Source of the DNA: Alistipes sp. | GTDB taxonomy: Bacteria; Bacteroidota; Bacteroidia; Bacteroidales; Rikenellaceae | Direction of reading: 5' to 3' | Length of the DNA: 54,507 nt | Assembly (NCBI GenBank): GCA_017463615.1 | Contig: JAFTOU010000008.1 | Span: 1 to 54,507 of the forward strand | Part shown: positions 6,660 to 14,665 of the stretch, piece after piece | Layout of the letters: each line of letters begins with the position of its first letter | How positions within the stretch are numbered: the stretch's first letter is position 1 | Notes under the pieces: model-generated | Told to the model about the DNA's origin: nothing | What the model saw: the letters and a program-made list of their open reading frames with translations, nothing else | Databases searched by the model: none | Made by a program: the position numbers and the translations under genes

Positions 6660-7988
6660 TTACTTGCCGATGCAGAACGAGGAGAAGATGCTCTGGAGGA
6701 TGGTGTCGGAGGTGATGGCGCCGGTGATTTCGCCGATGTGGTTGATGGCCAGGCGGATATCCTCGGCAAGGAGTTCGGAGGCGATGTTGTTGGCAAGGGC
6801 CGTTTGGGCGGCTGTGAGGGCCGTATAGGCGGCCGATAGGGCCTCGTAGTGGCGGAGGTTGGAGACCACAGCCTCGCCGCGGTAGAGGGCGGTAGTATCT
6901 ACCGTATTGCGCAGGGCGGTGCGCAGGGCGTCAATGCCCTGATTCTCGCGGGCGGAGATATAGAGGGCATCTGTAGCAGTGCGGTCGGAGGTGGTGTCTG
7001 CCTTATTGACTACGCGGATAACGGTCTGATTATCAGTGGTATCAAGCTGCTCAAATGCTCCGTCAGGCTCTGCCATGCTGATGATAATCTGAGCCTTAGC
7101 GACGGCGGCCAAAGTACGCTCAATGCCCATACGCTCAAGTGTGTCGTCGGTAGTGCGGATGCCGGCGGTGTCAATAAATCGGAAGCGGATATCGTCTATA
7201 ACGATGCTCTCCTCAATAGTGTCGCGCGTAGTGCCAGCGATATCCGAAACCATAGCGCGCTGCTCGCCCACAAGGCGGTTGAGCAGGGTGCTCTTGCCCA
7301 CATTTGGAGCACCAACGATAGCCACGCCAACGCCATTGCGGATAGCGTTTCCCGTATGGAACGACTCCCTGAGGCGAAGTACTACATCGGAGGTGGTGCG
7401 GAGCATAGACTCCAGTCGCGTGCGGTCGGCAAACTCAACATCCTCCTCGCCAAAGTCAAGCTCTAACTCCAGTAGTGAAGTGAGCTCTATGAGTTTATCC
7501 CTCAGCGTGTTAAGCGTATCGGAGTAGCCTCCGCGCATCTGTGTGGCGGCAACAGCGTGTGCGGCGCCAGAGTCGGCGGCGATAATGTCGGCGACAGCCT
7601 CGGCCTGCGAGAGGTCTATACGACCAGCGGCGAAGGCGCGAGCGGAGAACTCGCCCGGCTCGGCAAGGCGTGCACCGAGGCTACAGAGTAGCTTTATGAT
7701 TGTGCTGACGATATAGCGCGAGCCGTGGGTGGAAATCTCTACGCTCTGTTCTCCAGTATATGAGTACGGCGAGCGAAATAGGGCAACGACAACATCGTCT
7801 ATAACGCGGCCCTCATCCACAATATTGCCGTAGTGGATAGTATGCGTAGCTGTCTCAGCGAGGGGCTTGCGACCGCGGAAAACCTTGTCGCAGAGCGCGA
7901 TAGAGCCCTCGCCACTAACTCTGATAACGGCGATAGCGCCACCTATGGCGGTGGCTGGAGCGACGATGATTCCCTGACTGAAGAGCAT
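6660..7988 (-). CDS. mnmE: tRNA modification GTPase MnmE (TrmE)
   Basis: 442 residues. With MnmG it installs the carboxymethylaminomethyl group on wobble uridine 34 of certain tRNAs. The N-terminal folate-binding domain (IIVAPATAIGGAIAVIRVSG) and helical domain are followed by a G domain. The G domain shows GAPNVGKST (G1), IAGTTRD (G2), DTAGI (G3) and NKAD (G4). The protein ends in the conserved Cys-containing C-terminus FCIGK. Length is normal. It is the last gene of the parA-parB-DUF5683-mltD-mnmE series, 14 bp after mltD, and is closed by the terminator at 6595-6617. A mobile module begins just beyond it. Confidence 0.97.
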   Translation of the reverse strand: MLFSQGIIVAPATAIGGAIAVIRVSGEGSIALCDKVFRGRKPLAETATHTIHYGNIVDEGRVIDDVVVALFRSPYSYTGEQSVEISTHGSRYIVSTIIKLLCSLGARLAEPGEFSARAFAAGRIDLSQAEAVADIIAADSGAAHAVAATQMRGGYSDTLNTLRDKLIELTSLLELELDFGEEDVEFADRTRLESMLRTTSDVVLRLRESFHTGNAIRNGVGVAIVGAPNVGKSTLLNRLVGEQRAMVSDIAGTTRDTIEESIVIDDIRFRFIDTAGIRTTDDTLERMGIERTLAAVAKAQIIISMAEPDGAFEQLDTTDNQTVIRVVNKADTTSDRTATDALYISARENQGIDALRTALRNTVDTTALYRGEAVVSNLRHYEALSAAYTALTAAQTALANNIASELLAEDIRLAINHIGEITGAITSDTILQSIFSSFCIGK

Positions 7989-8002
7989 ATGATTATTAGT
8001 TT

Positions 8003-9373
8003 TTAAGCCCTTGGCTTCGGCTTGTTAATTCTCAGTTTCTGTCCTGGGCGGATGGTTGTGCTCTTGAGCTTATTCCAGCGCATAATATCCTTGACGGTAC
8101 AGCGGTTGCGCTTGGCGATAAGTCCCAGATTGTCGCCACTGCGGACGGTGTAGGTGTAGCCCAGACCCTCGGCACGCTTTTTATCAAGGTTGGCAGGGTT
8201 GAGGTACTCCTTCAGGTAGAGCGAGTCCTTGGAGTAGATGCTATCCTGCTGCGAGATAAACTCGGCAATATATCGTGTTGGCAGGCGCAGGGTATATGGC
8301 TTGCGCGCTGCAGGGACGATATCTATCTTATACTGCGGGTTGAGCATCTTGAGCGTCTCCATAGGGATGTCAAGCGTAGAGGCTACCTGCCCCAAGTGCA
8401 TTGTGCGGTTGATGACAACAGTATCGGTAGAGATACACTCAGGCGTCTTCTCGGGGGTGATGTTGTGCTGCTGATGGTAGGCGTAGGCATACGAGGCAGC
8501 GATAAACTTAGGTACATAGCCGCGAGTCTCGGCGTTCAGGTCGTCGTAGATGTCCCAGTAGGTCTTGGCGTTACCTGCGCGGGCGAGGGCACGACTTACG
8601 CGACCAGGACCTGCATTGTAGGCAGCCAGAGCCAAGGCCCAGTCGCCGAAGGTGTCGTAGAGATACTTCAGGTAGCTGCATGCTGCGCGGGTGGAGAGAA
8701 TTAGGTCGCTACGCTCGTCTACCAGCGAATTTACCTCCAGACCTAAGTTCTTGCCGGTGCTTGGCATAAACTGCCACAAGCCCACCGCACCAGCGCGTGA
8801 GCCGGCGGTAGGGGAGAGGTTGGACTCAACGATAGCCAGCACGCGAAGCTCTATAGGTAGTCCTGCGCGAACAAGCTCCTGCTCAAAGATTGGGAAGTAG
8901 TACTTTGACAGGGCAATTACGCGGCTGAGAGGACTCCAGCGATTCTCAAGATAGTAGTCTATATAGTGGCGCACAACGCTGTTGTAGGGCAGATGTACGG
9001 GCGATACCATATCCTGCAGACGCTGCTTGTAGAGGCTGTCTTTTGGAAGGTTGCACTCCTCGTCCATGGGGGCAGAGTACTGAGCGAAGTACTGCTGCTG
9101 GCTCTGCTCAATGCTCATGGTGTGCCAGATGTCAAGCAGCGAGTCTATCTGCTGAGGGGTGTGGGTAATCTGCAGCGTATCTATGCGGGCAGAGGGCTTT
9201 GCCTCCACGATAACCGTGTCGGTGACAACCACGCGCACGGTGTCGTAGATAGTCACGATATTCTGCTGCTTGGGGGTCTTCTTGTTCTTGTTAAATATAT
9301 TAAGACGAATCGGTCCTGCAAGGGCGCTACCAAAGCATAGCAGTGCCAGCAGGAGGGATAGGGTTCTGCGCAT
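8003..9373 (-). CDS. mltD: Membrane-bound lytic murein transglycosylase D with LysM domain
   Basis: 456 residues with an N-terminal signal peptide (MRRTLSLLLALLCFGSALAG). The GH23 lytic transglycosylase domain (about 155-290) shows the catalytic Glu in VLAIVESNLSP and the motifs GAVGLWQFMPSTG and ALAAYNAGPGRV. A LysM peptidoglycan-binding domain lies near the C-terminus (YTVRSGDNLGLIAKRN, about 405-450); the middle segment may hold a weaker LysM. It cleaves peptidoglycan glycan strands to 1,6-anhydro ends in the periplasm. In many Bacteroidetes it sits in this same cluster with parA, parB and the DUF5683 gene, linking wall remodelling to the division and segregation genes. Confidence 0.93.
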   Translation of the reverse strand: MRRTLSLLLALLCFGSALAGPIRLNIFNKNKKTPKQQNIVTIYDTVRVVVTDTVIVEAKPSARIDTLQITHTPQQIDSLLDIWHTMSIEQSQQQYFAQYSAPMDEECNLPKDSLYKQRLQDMVSPVHLPYNSVVRHYIDYYLENRWSPLSRVIALSKYYFPIFEQELVRAGLPIELRVLAIVESNLSPTAGSRAGAVGLWQFMPSTGKNLGLEVNSLVDERSDLILSTRAACSYLKYLYDTFGDWALALAAYNAGPGRVSRALARAGNAKTYWDIYDDLNAETRGYVPKFIAASYAYAYHQQHNITPEKTPECISTDTVVINRTMHLGQVASTLDIPMETLKMLNPQYKIDIVPAARKPYTLRLPTRYIAEFISQQDSIYSKDSLYLKEYLNPANLDKKRAEGLGYTYTVRSGDNLGLIAKRNRCTVKDIMRWNKLKSTTIRPGQKLRINKPKPRA

Positions 9374-9382
9374 ATCTAAAAA

Positions 9383-10585
9383 TTAAAATTTGAAACAAAA
9401 GTTCATACCCATGGTGGCGGTGTTGCCCATGCCAGGGTAGTAAGAGTAGTCAATTACAGGGGTTATATCTACGCTCAGGTCGTCGGATATGTCGTAGTCG
9501 CGAAGATGCGCATCTACGTGAGCATCAACGATTTGCAGGATGTAGATGCCCGCCGTGAGGATGATACATAGGTCTCGATTTCGGCGATAGCTGTTGCGCA
9601 GATTCTTAAGGAACGAGGAGGCATAGCGACCGCCAAACTCATCCTGCGAGCCGTTAGGGTATAGCTCGGGGTTGGTGTCGTAGTCGGCACGCAGACGATA
9701 TGCCTTCTTGAAGCGCTGGTAGCCTCGGTTGTTCCAGTCAATACAGTATATTGTTGTGGCGAAACCACCCACAACAAGCGGCACACGCCAGTAGCTCTTG
9801 TTGTATATCTGACCAGCTCCCGGGCAGATGGTGGCGAGGGTCGTTGCACGCGATACCTGCGAGACATCGTTGGTGGCATAGCACACCGCCGCATCGCCGA
9901 TAAAGTAGATGTACGACGCCAGGGTGGTGAACATAAAGGTCTGCTTGAGCGTGTTGTGCTTAATCATCTCGCGCTGCAGGGCGTTCATCTCCTCTGTACG
10001 CTTAAGGCCCTGGTCGGTAAGTGCCTCAAACTGGTTCTTGAGTGGCTTGTACTTGCTCTGCTGATGTGCCCACATACCTATAGATGTGCCGAGTGTTCCG
10101 TAGAGTATCGGCAGCTTCCAGTACTGCTTGTTGTATATCTGTCCGAAGCCTGGGAGTATGGCAGAGACCATGCTCATCTTGCGCAGAGACATAGAGTCGC
10201 TGATAAATGGCTCCTTGCCCTCACGACGCTCGGCACGACGACGCGCCTTGTCTGCCTTGGCAAGTGAGTCGCGCAGCGAGGTAACCTCCTTGGTGTTGAA
10301 GATGGCGTTGCGCAACGAGTCTGGCAGTGCCATACGCAGCGAGTCGGAGACCACGACAAGCGAATCCTTAGGCAGCGTGCGCAGCGAGTCGGCAAGGCGA
10401 CTGATGCGGATAGAGTCGCGGCGTGCTACGGCTGCGGAGTCTACCTTCTCAAACTGTCCACTGCGAACAATGGTCTTAGGGCCGCGCAGGGTGCGTGTGT
10501 AGGGGTTTATCTGACCATAGCAGAGCGTTGTGACAAAGAGTGCTGCCACAAGTGTAAGGAGTATTTTAAGTCCTCTGCCTGCCAT
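9383..10585 (-). CDS. DUF5683 domain protein
   Basis: 400 residues. A signal peptide (ends about CYGQ) is followed by a charged, serine- and arginine-rich stretch with DSLR repeats (about 45-135). The DUF5683 region then carries two copies of a glycine/aromatic motif: LPGFGQIYNKQYWKLPILYG (about 147) and CPGAGQIYNKSYWRVPLVVG (about 252), each leading into a hydrophobic segment. The function is unknown. The family is regularly found next to parB and mltD in Bacteroidetes. The gene starts 1 bp after the parB stop, so it is probably co-expressed with the partition genes. An envelope protein is likely from the export signal and hydrophobic helices. Confidence 0.8.
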   Translation of the reverse strand: MAGRGLKILLTLVAALFVTTLCYGQINPYTRTLRGPKTIVRSGQFEKVDSAAVARRDSIRISRLADSLRTLPKDSLVVVSDSLRMALPDSLRNAIFNTKEVTSLRDSLAKADKARRRAERREGKEPFISDSMSLRKMSMVSAILPGFGQIYNKQYWKLPILYGTLGTSIGMWAHQQSKYKPLKNQFEALTDQGLKRTEEMNALQREMIKHNTLKQTFMFTTLASYIYFIGDAAVCYATNDVSQVSRATTLATICPGAGQIYNKSYWRVPLVVGGFATTIYCIDWNNRGYQRFKKAYRLRADYDTNPELYPNGSQDEFGGRYASSFLKNLRNSYRRNRDLCIILTAGIYILQIVDAHVDAHLRDYDISDDLSVDITPVIDYSYYPGMGNTATMGMNFCFKF

Positions 10586-10586
10586 A

Positions 10587-11453
10587 CTAATGCTTAGAAA
10601 AACGCTCTATAAAACGGTCAATGTCGCTGTCGTTGTCAAAGCCGATGGTAATCTTACCACCGCCACTCTTGGTGCGCTTGATAGAGATATTCTGCGAGAA
10701 AAACTGCTCCAAGTACTCCACAAGGCGGGTGTAGCTCTCTGGATACTCCTCGTCTACTGTAGGTGTAGCCTTGCTCTTGCTCTCCATCAGACTGCGAACA
10801 TAATCCTCCGTCTGGCGAACAGAGAGTGACGCTTTGATAATCTTCTTGAGTACTGCCACCTGCTGCTTCAGATTCTCTACAGAAGCCAAAGCCTTGGCGT
10901 GCCCCATGGAGATAACGCCCTCCTTTACAGCCAGCTGTACAGGCTCTGCAAGGCGGAGCAGACGCATATAGTTTGCCACCGTAGAGCGGCGCTTGCCCAC
11001 CTTCTCGGCAAGGGCATCCTGCGTAAGACCGCACTCCTCAATAAGGCGCTGCATACCGAGGGCAATCTCTATGGCATTCAGGTCCTGACGCTGGATATTC
11101 TCCACCAGCGCCATGGCGTGCAGATTCTCGTCGTCCACATTGCGAATATATGCCGGCAGAGTCTCAAGCCCTGCAAGCTGCGCTGCTCGCCAACGACGCT
11201 CACCGCTGATAATCAGATACTTGTCGCCCTGCTTGCGGACTGTTATCGGCTGTATAAGACCCAATGTGCGCAGTGAGTCAGCCAACTCCTCCAGTGCCAC
11301 CTCGTCAAATGTGCGGCGTGGCTGCGTAGGGTTGGGGGTACACTCCGCAACCTTAATCTCTGCCATCTCAGACATCGGCTTTGCCTTTATATCCAATGTC
11401 TCGCTTCCGAAAATCGCGCCTAATCCGCGACCTAAACCCTTCTGTTTTGTCAT
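10587..11453 (-). CDS. parB: Chromosome partitioning protein ParB
   Basis: 288 residues. The N-terminus GLGRGLGAIFG is typical. The ParB/Srx CTPase domain carries TPNPTQPRRTFDE and the GERRWRAAQLAGL box (about 40-110). The HTH region (LTQDALAEKVGKRRSTVANYMRLL, about 145-170) binds parS. A C-terminal dimerization segment (about 235-288) follows. It loads at parS sites near the origin and works with ParA. It lies 6 bp after parA. No clear parS palindrome (TGTTTCACGTGAAACA-like) was noticed in the window. Confidence 0.96.
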   Translation of the reverse strand: MTKQKGLGRGLGAIFGSETLDIKAKPMSEMAEIKVAECTPNPTQPRRTFDEVALEELADSLRTLGLIQPITVRKQGDKYLIISGERRWRAAQLAGLETLPAYIRNVDDENLHAMALVENIQRQDLNAIEIALGMQRLIEECGLTQDALAEKVGKRRSTVANYMRLLRLAEPVQLAVKEGVISMGHAKALASVENLKQQVAVLKKIIKASLSVRQTEDYVRSLMESKSKATPTVDEEYPESYTRLVEYLEQFFSQNISIKRTKSGGGKITIGFDNDSDIDRFIERFSKH

Positions 11454-11459
11454 ATATTT

Positions 11460-12233
11460 TTACTTCTTAATCTTCTTGCGGTTTCTCTTCAAAAACTCCT
11501 TCGCTAAGCTCAGGTACGCCACCGAACCCACTGCCGAGGCATCGTAGAGCATCACTGGCTTACCGTGCGATGGCGCCTCGCCAAGGCGGACATTACGCTG
11601 TATGATGGTGTCGTATGCCAGCTCGCCAAAGTACTCGCGCACCTCGGTAACTACCTGATTGTTAAGGCGGTTGCGCATATACATCGTCATCACAAAGCCC
11701 TCAATCTCAAGGTTTGGATTAAGTCCGCTCTTCACACGATTGTATGTATTGAGCAGCTTGCTCAGACCCTCCAATGCCAAGTACTCGCACTGCACAGGGA
11801 TAAGTATTGAGTCGGCAGCCGTGAGGATATTCACCGTCGTGAAGCCCAGCGATGGCGAGCAGTCTATAAATATATAGTCATACTTCTCGCGCACCGAGTC
11901 GATGATATTCTTCACTATGTAGTGGCTATTCTCCATTGTCGGAAGCTCCGTCTCCGCCGCTACAAGCTCAATGCTTGAGGGGAGTACCCACAGATTCTTC
12001 ACATCCTCGCTGCGGAGGATAACCTCCTCGGCGCTGCACTGACCAGTGATACACTCGTAGATGCCCTTCAGGTTGATATCAAAACCCAAGCCCGAGGTGG
12101 CATTTGCCTGCGGGTCGGCATCAAGGAGCAACACCTTCTTGCCCAGTAGGGCTATGGAGGCTGCCAGATTTATCGCTGTGGTGGTCTTTCCTACGCCACC
12201 CTTTTGGTTTGCTAACGCTATAACTTTTCCCAT
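11460..12233 (-). CDS. parA: Chromosome partitioning ATPase ParA (Soj)
   Basis: 257 residues from ATG 12233. The longer frame would start at TTG 12254 and adds seven residues before the conserved [18 protein letters not shown]. The deviant Walker A is KGGVGKTT; further motifs are [12 protein letters not shown] (A') and [14 protein letters not shown] (Walker B). This is a short-type ParA without an N-terminal HTH, as for chromosomal Soj. It forms ATP-dependent DNA-bound dimers that move ParB-parS complexes. It is the first gene of the operon running to mnmE. Confidence 0.96.
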   Translation of the reverse strand: MGKVIALANQKGGVGKTTTAINLAASIALLGKKVLLLDADPQANATSGLGFDINLKGIYECITGQCSAEEVILRSEDVKNLWVLPSSIELVAAETELPTMENSHYIVKNIIDSVREKYDYIFIDCSPSLGFTTVNILTAADSILIPVQCEYLALEGLSKLLNTYNRVKSGLNPNLEIEGFVMTMYMRNRLNNQVVTEVREYFGELAYDTIIQRNVRLGEAPSHGKPVMLYDASAVGSVAYLSLAKEFLKRNRKKIKK

Positions 12234-12273
12234 ATAAGGACTCTCTGTAAACAATAATTGCTAAAATATCGGG

Positions 12274-12281
12274 CAAATTTA
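12274..12281 (-). promoter_or_regulatory. Possible -7 element of the parA operon promoter
   Basis: TAAATTTG on the minus strand, about 40 bp upstream of ATG 12233, fits TAnnTTTG. No well-spaced -33 TTG was seen. Confidence 0.4.
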
Positions 12282-12323
12282 ATAAAATTAAATTGAAACG
12301 CCATACAAATTCGCAAAATTGAT

Positions 12324-12331
12324 TACCTTTG
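12324..12331 (+). promoter_or_regulatory. -7 element of the CPBP protease promoter
   Basis: TACCTTTG, 17 bp before ATG 12349, fits TAnnTTTG. It lies inside the longer TTG-started frame, so the ATG is preferred. Confidence 0.55.
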
Positions 12332-12348
12332 TAGTCAAATTGAAGCGT

Positions 12349-13230
12349 ATGATTGAGCAGGATAACTATAACGGTTTTGCCGAGGGCGACGATAACCCCC
12401 TTGAAAACCACGGCTTTGAGCGCGTTCCACATTGTGGCGACTTCCCAACAATGCCCGACCTTGTGGCTATGCTGCTCATCATCCTCCTTACGCAGGTCGT
12501 CGTCTCTCTCGCCTGCGTCGCGCTCGGTGTGCCAAAACCGCAAATGCTTAGTGGCGATGCGGTTGATATAGAGCAGTTTATAGGCTCTAAAGTCATTATC
12601 GGTCAAACTTACGCCATAATCTATCCAATCTCTATGATTTTGGTCTTTGTGGCGCTCTATTTTTATATCCGTTTTCGCGATGGAAAGGGTCGTGTTGCTC
12701 GCGCCTCCACTCGCGGTTTTAGCCCCAACGCAATCCTCGGCGGACTGGTCTGGCTTATCGCTGTGCAAATCGTGGTAGAGCCTGTCACTCAGCTACTTCC
12801 GCACGCGGAGCAGAATACGGGTCAGGGCTTCTGGGCCATCGTTACGGCTGTGATTTTCGCCCCCGTTTTTGAGGAGCTTATCTTCCGCGGTCTGGTGCTT
12901 GAGGCGCTGCTCCGCCGCCACCGTAGATTAGTCTGCGTGGTGGTCAGTTCCGCCATTTTTGCCCTCGTCCATTTTCAGCCCGATGTTATGCTCACCGCCT
13001 TCGTCTCGGGACTGGTTCTGGGCACTATCTACTTGCATACAAATTCGGTATTTTCAACCATCATCTTGCACTCTATCAATAACGCTATCGCATACTCTCT
13101 CATAACCCTTGATCTCCAGGATTTCTCCTACTCCCAAATCCTCGGAGGCTCCTATGTTTATTACGGCGTCTACGCCCTGAGTCTAATTTTTTGCGGGTTG
13201 GCTCTCTACCAAACCTGGCGCAAGAGGTAA
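12349..13230 (+). CDS. CPBP family intramembrane metalloprotease (CAAX protease-like)
   Basis: 293 residues from ATG 12349. The TTG at 12319 would place the promoter box inside the gene. It has an acidic, soluble N-terminus (about 40 residues), then several membrane helices. The ABI/CPBP signatures are the EELIFRG motif (about 174-180), the ALVHFQPD histidine motif (about 207) and the HSINNAIAYS motif near the end. The family includes type II CAAX proteases and bacterial membrane proteases of mostly unknown substrate. The gene is divergent from parA and monocistronic. A nested hairpin element begins at its stop codon. Confidence 0.88.
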   Translation: MIEQDNYNGFAEGDDNPLENHGFERVPHCGDFPTMPDLVAMLLIILLTQVVVSLACVALGVPKPQMLSGDAVDIEQFIGSKVIIGQTYAIIYPISMILVFVALYFYIRFRDGKGRVARASTRGFSPNAILGGLVWLIAVQIVVEPVTQLLPHAEQNTGQGFWAIVTAVIFAPVFEELIFRGLVLEALLRRHRRLVCVVVSSAIFALVHFQPDVMLTAFVSGLVLGTIYLHTNSVFSTIILHSINNAIAYSLITLDLQDFSYSQILGGSYVYYGVYALSLIFCGLALYQTWRKR

Positions 13231-13358
13231 TTTAGCGTGAAAAGGGGCATACCTGCCGCCGCTAACAAAAAGTACCCGCAATGGGCAGTACGCCTTAGTA
13301 CAGCCCATCGCGGGTATTTTTGCCGAGCGTTGCATCTAACCCCTTTTGACGCTAAATT
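13229..13358 (+). repeat. Nested hairpin element, copy A
   Basis: The outer arms AATTTAGCGTGAAAAGGGG (13229-13247) and CCCCTTTTGACGCTAAATT (13340-13358) pair with one mismatch. The first two bases are part of the CPBP stop codon TAA. Inside is a second stem, 13274-13315: ACCCGC, ATGGGC and GTAC pair with GTAC, GCCCAT and GCGGGT. A closely related element with compensating base changes lies at 22471-22599, and a fragment at 37588. It may act as a terminator or mRNA 3'-end structure, or be a structured repeat. Confidence 0.75.
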
Positions 13359-13381
13359 GTCTCGTGGCGGCAGGTTGTGCA
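13342..13381 (+). repeat. 40-bp direct repeat, unit 1
   Basis: CCTTTTGACGCTAAATTGTC and what follows, ending GCGGCAGGTTGTGCA, recurs at 13409-13448 with three differences. The first unit is also the right outer arm of nested element A, so the second looks like a stray right end. Confidence 0.7.
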
Positions 13382-13408
13382 ATTTGCCAACAAAACGGGA
13401 GTGCAGCG

Positions 13409-13448
13409 CCTTTTGACGCTAAATTGTCTCGCAGCGGCAGGTAGTGCA
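13409..13448 (+). repeat. 40-bp direct repeat, unit 2
   Basis: Second copy of the 13342-13381 unit. It could have formed by duplication of the element's end. It has no left partner arm nearby. Confidence 0.7.
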
Positions 13449-13744
13449 CTCTGACGATAAAATTGTGCAAATAGGTAGCGATGGTGCTGTCCGGATGGCG
13501 CAATAGTTAGGAAATTTAAGGATAGCGCGTTCCAGTCTTGAGTACTGCGTGGCAACTCTAAACACCCCTAAACACTATCGCGTAGCGATACCTCTGAAAA
13601 GCTAACCGACGCTGCGGAGCGAGAGCAGAGGGAGCTTGCTCACTATGCCGAGCCGCGAGGAGGAAGGGTCGTCGCAGACGAGCCAATAGCCAAAAGCCAA
13701 CGGCCAAAAGCTAAAAAAATGCAATATTATTACGAAGTAATACG
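13449..13744. other. Intergenic mosaic of short modules, no gene seen
   Basis: It holds ACTGCGTGGC at 13544 (a relative occurs in three other intergenic regions), AAACACTATCGCGTAGCGATACCT with the hairpin TATCGC-GTA-GCGATA (recurs near 37764), and GAGGAGGAAGGGTC (recurs near 22725). A degenerate AGCCAAAAGCCA repeat (13680-13715) is shared with 18760-18793 and 37796-37822. The palindrome TATTAC-GAA-GTAATA (13728-13742) lies just upstream of the next promoter. No open frame here looks real. Confidence 0.5.
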
Positions 13745-13773
13745 TTGTATTCCAGTTAAAAATTGTATATTTG
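13745..13773 (+). promoter_or_regulatory. Promoter of the foldase/OstA operon
   Basis: TTG at 13745-13747 and TATATTTG at 13766-13773 are 18 bp apart, close to the -33/-7 spacing of Bacteroidetes promoters. ATG 13784 is only 10 bp beyond the -7 box, so the leader must be very short. Confidence 0.6.
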
Positions 13774-13783
13774 CAGGTTGAAT

Positions 13784-14656
13784 ATGAGATTTTGGAATTA
13801 CATACTGGTTTTATTGGCGGTTTTGACGGCGGTGTCGTGTCGCGAGGCGTCTACTTTTTTTGGCTATGATGTGGCTGCGAAGGTGGGACGCAATGTGCTG
13901 ACTAACACCGAGATAGCTGCTGCTGTACCGAAGGGCTTATCGGGTGCAGATTCGTTAGGTTATGTAGATTCGTACATAGACAAGTGGGTTATTCGTCAGC
14001 TCAAGTTGCAGGAGGCAGAGCTTATCTTCTCCTCTTCCGAGGCGGATATAGACCGTATGGTTGAGGAGTATCGTCAGTCGTTGCTCATCCGCAAGATTGA
14101 GCAGTACTACCTTGACAAGGATGCCGATTTTCAGATTACCGATGCCGACATAGAGTCCTACTACAACGCTCACAAGGGCGATTTCCGCCTCTCAGCGCCT
14201 GTGGTTAAGGGTTATGTGGTCTCCTTCCCCGACAAGTATCGCCGTCGCGAGTATCTGTTGCAGATGCTTCGCTCGCCAAAGGCGGAGAAGTTTGCCGAGG
14301 CGGAGCAGGTGTGTATGAAGAATAACTTTCGTATGACCAAGTACGAGGAGTGGGTAGACTATGCCGAGTATCTTGCCTGCTTGCCGTTGCTCCGCTCTGC
14401 CAATAACGACAAGTTGCTTGCCGAGCGCGACCTGCAGCAGATACACTACAACGCCACCTACTACTACTTCCGCGTGACGGATATGCTCAAGGCTGGCGAG
14501 CCGATGCCGCTATTTATGGCAAAGGACAAGATTGTGCGCATACTTACAAACCGTCGTCAGGGCGAGGTTATCCGCAGCAACGAGGAGCGCATTCGCCAGA
14601 ATGCCGACCAGAACGGTGTGGTAAAGATTTACAGAGATACAGTGAATATAAACTAA
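13784..14656 (+). CDS. SurA-like periplasmic foldase lipoprotein
   Basis: 290 residues from ATG 13784; the TTG 13763 frame overlaps the promoter. A lipoprotein signal with lipobox AVSC (Cys about 19) is followed by a SurA/PpiD-type helical chaperone domain (DSYIDKWVIRQLKLQEAEL, then ITDADIESYYNAHKGDF). I see no clear parvulin active-site region, so it may be a chaperone without isomerase activity. It is the first gene of an operon with a SurA-like isomerase 9 bp downstream and an OstA-like gene after that, which suggests a role in outer membrane protein or LPS transport assembly. Confidence 0.75.
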   Translation: MRFWNYILVLLAVLTAVSCREASTFFGYDVAAKVGRNVLTNTEIAAAVPKGLSGADSLGYVDSYIDKWVIRQLKLQEAELIFSSSEADIDRMVEEYRQSLLIRKIEQYYLDKDADFQITDADIESYYNAHKGDFRLSAPVVKGYVVSFPDKYRRREYLLQMLRSPKAEKFAEAEQVCMKNNFRMTKYEEWVDYAEYLACLPLLRSANNDKLLAERDLQQIHYNATYYYFRVTDMLKAGEPMPLFMAKDKIVRILTNRRQGEVIRSNEERIRQNADQNGVVKIYRDTVNIN

Positions 14657-14665
14657 ATTGAAGAT

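Noticed and set aside
12319-12348. TTG-initiated extensions of several genes (also at 3630, 12254, 13763, 48606)
   Set aside because: In the cases at 3630, 12319 and 13763 the extension runs through a TAnnTTTG promoter box; in the others it precedes a conserved family N-terminus.
12121-12768. Minus-strand frame spanning the parA start and the CPBP gene
   Set aside because: Overlaps two well-supported genes and their promoters and has atypical composition.
13728-13742. TATTAC-GAA-GTAATA palindrome as another hsdS recombination site
   Set aside because: Arms resemble the hsdS site, but the spacer is 3 bp and not 5, and no hsdS sequence is near; more likely an operator or chance palindrome.
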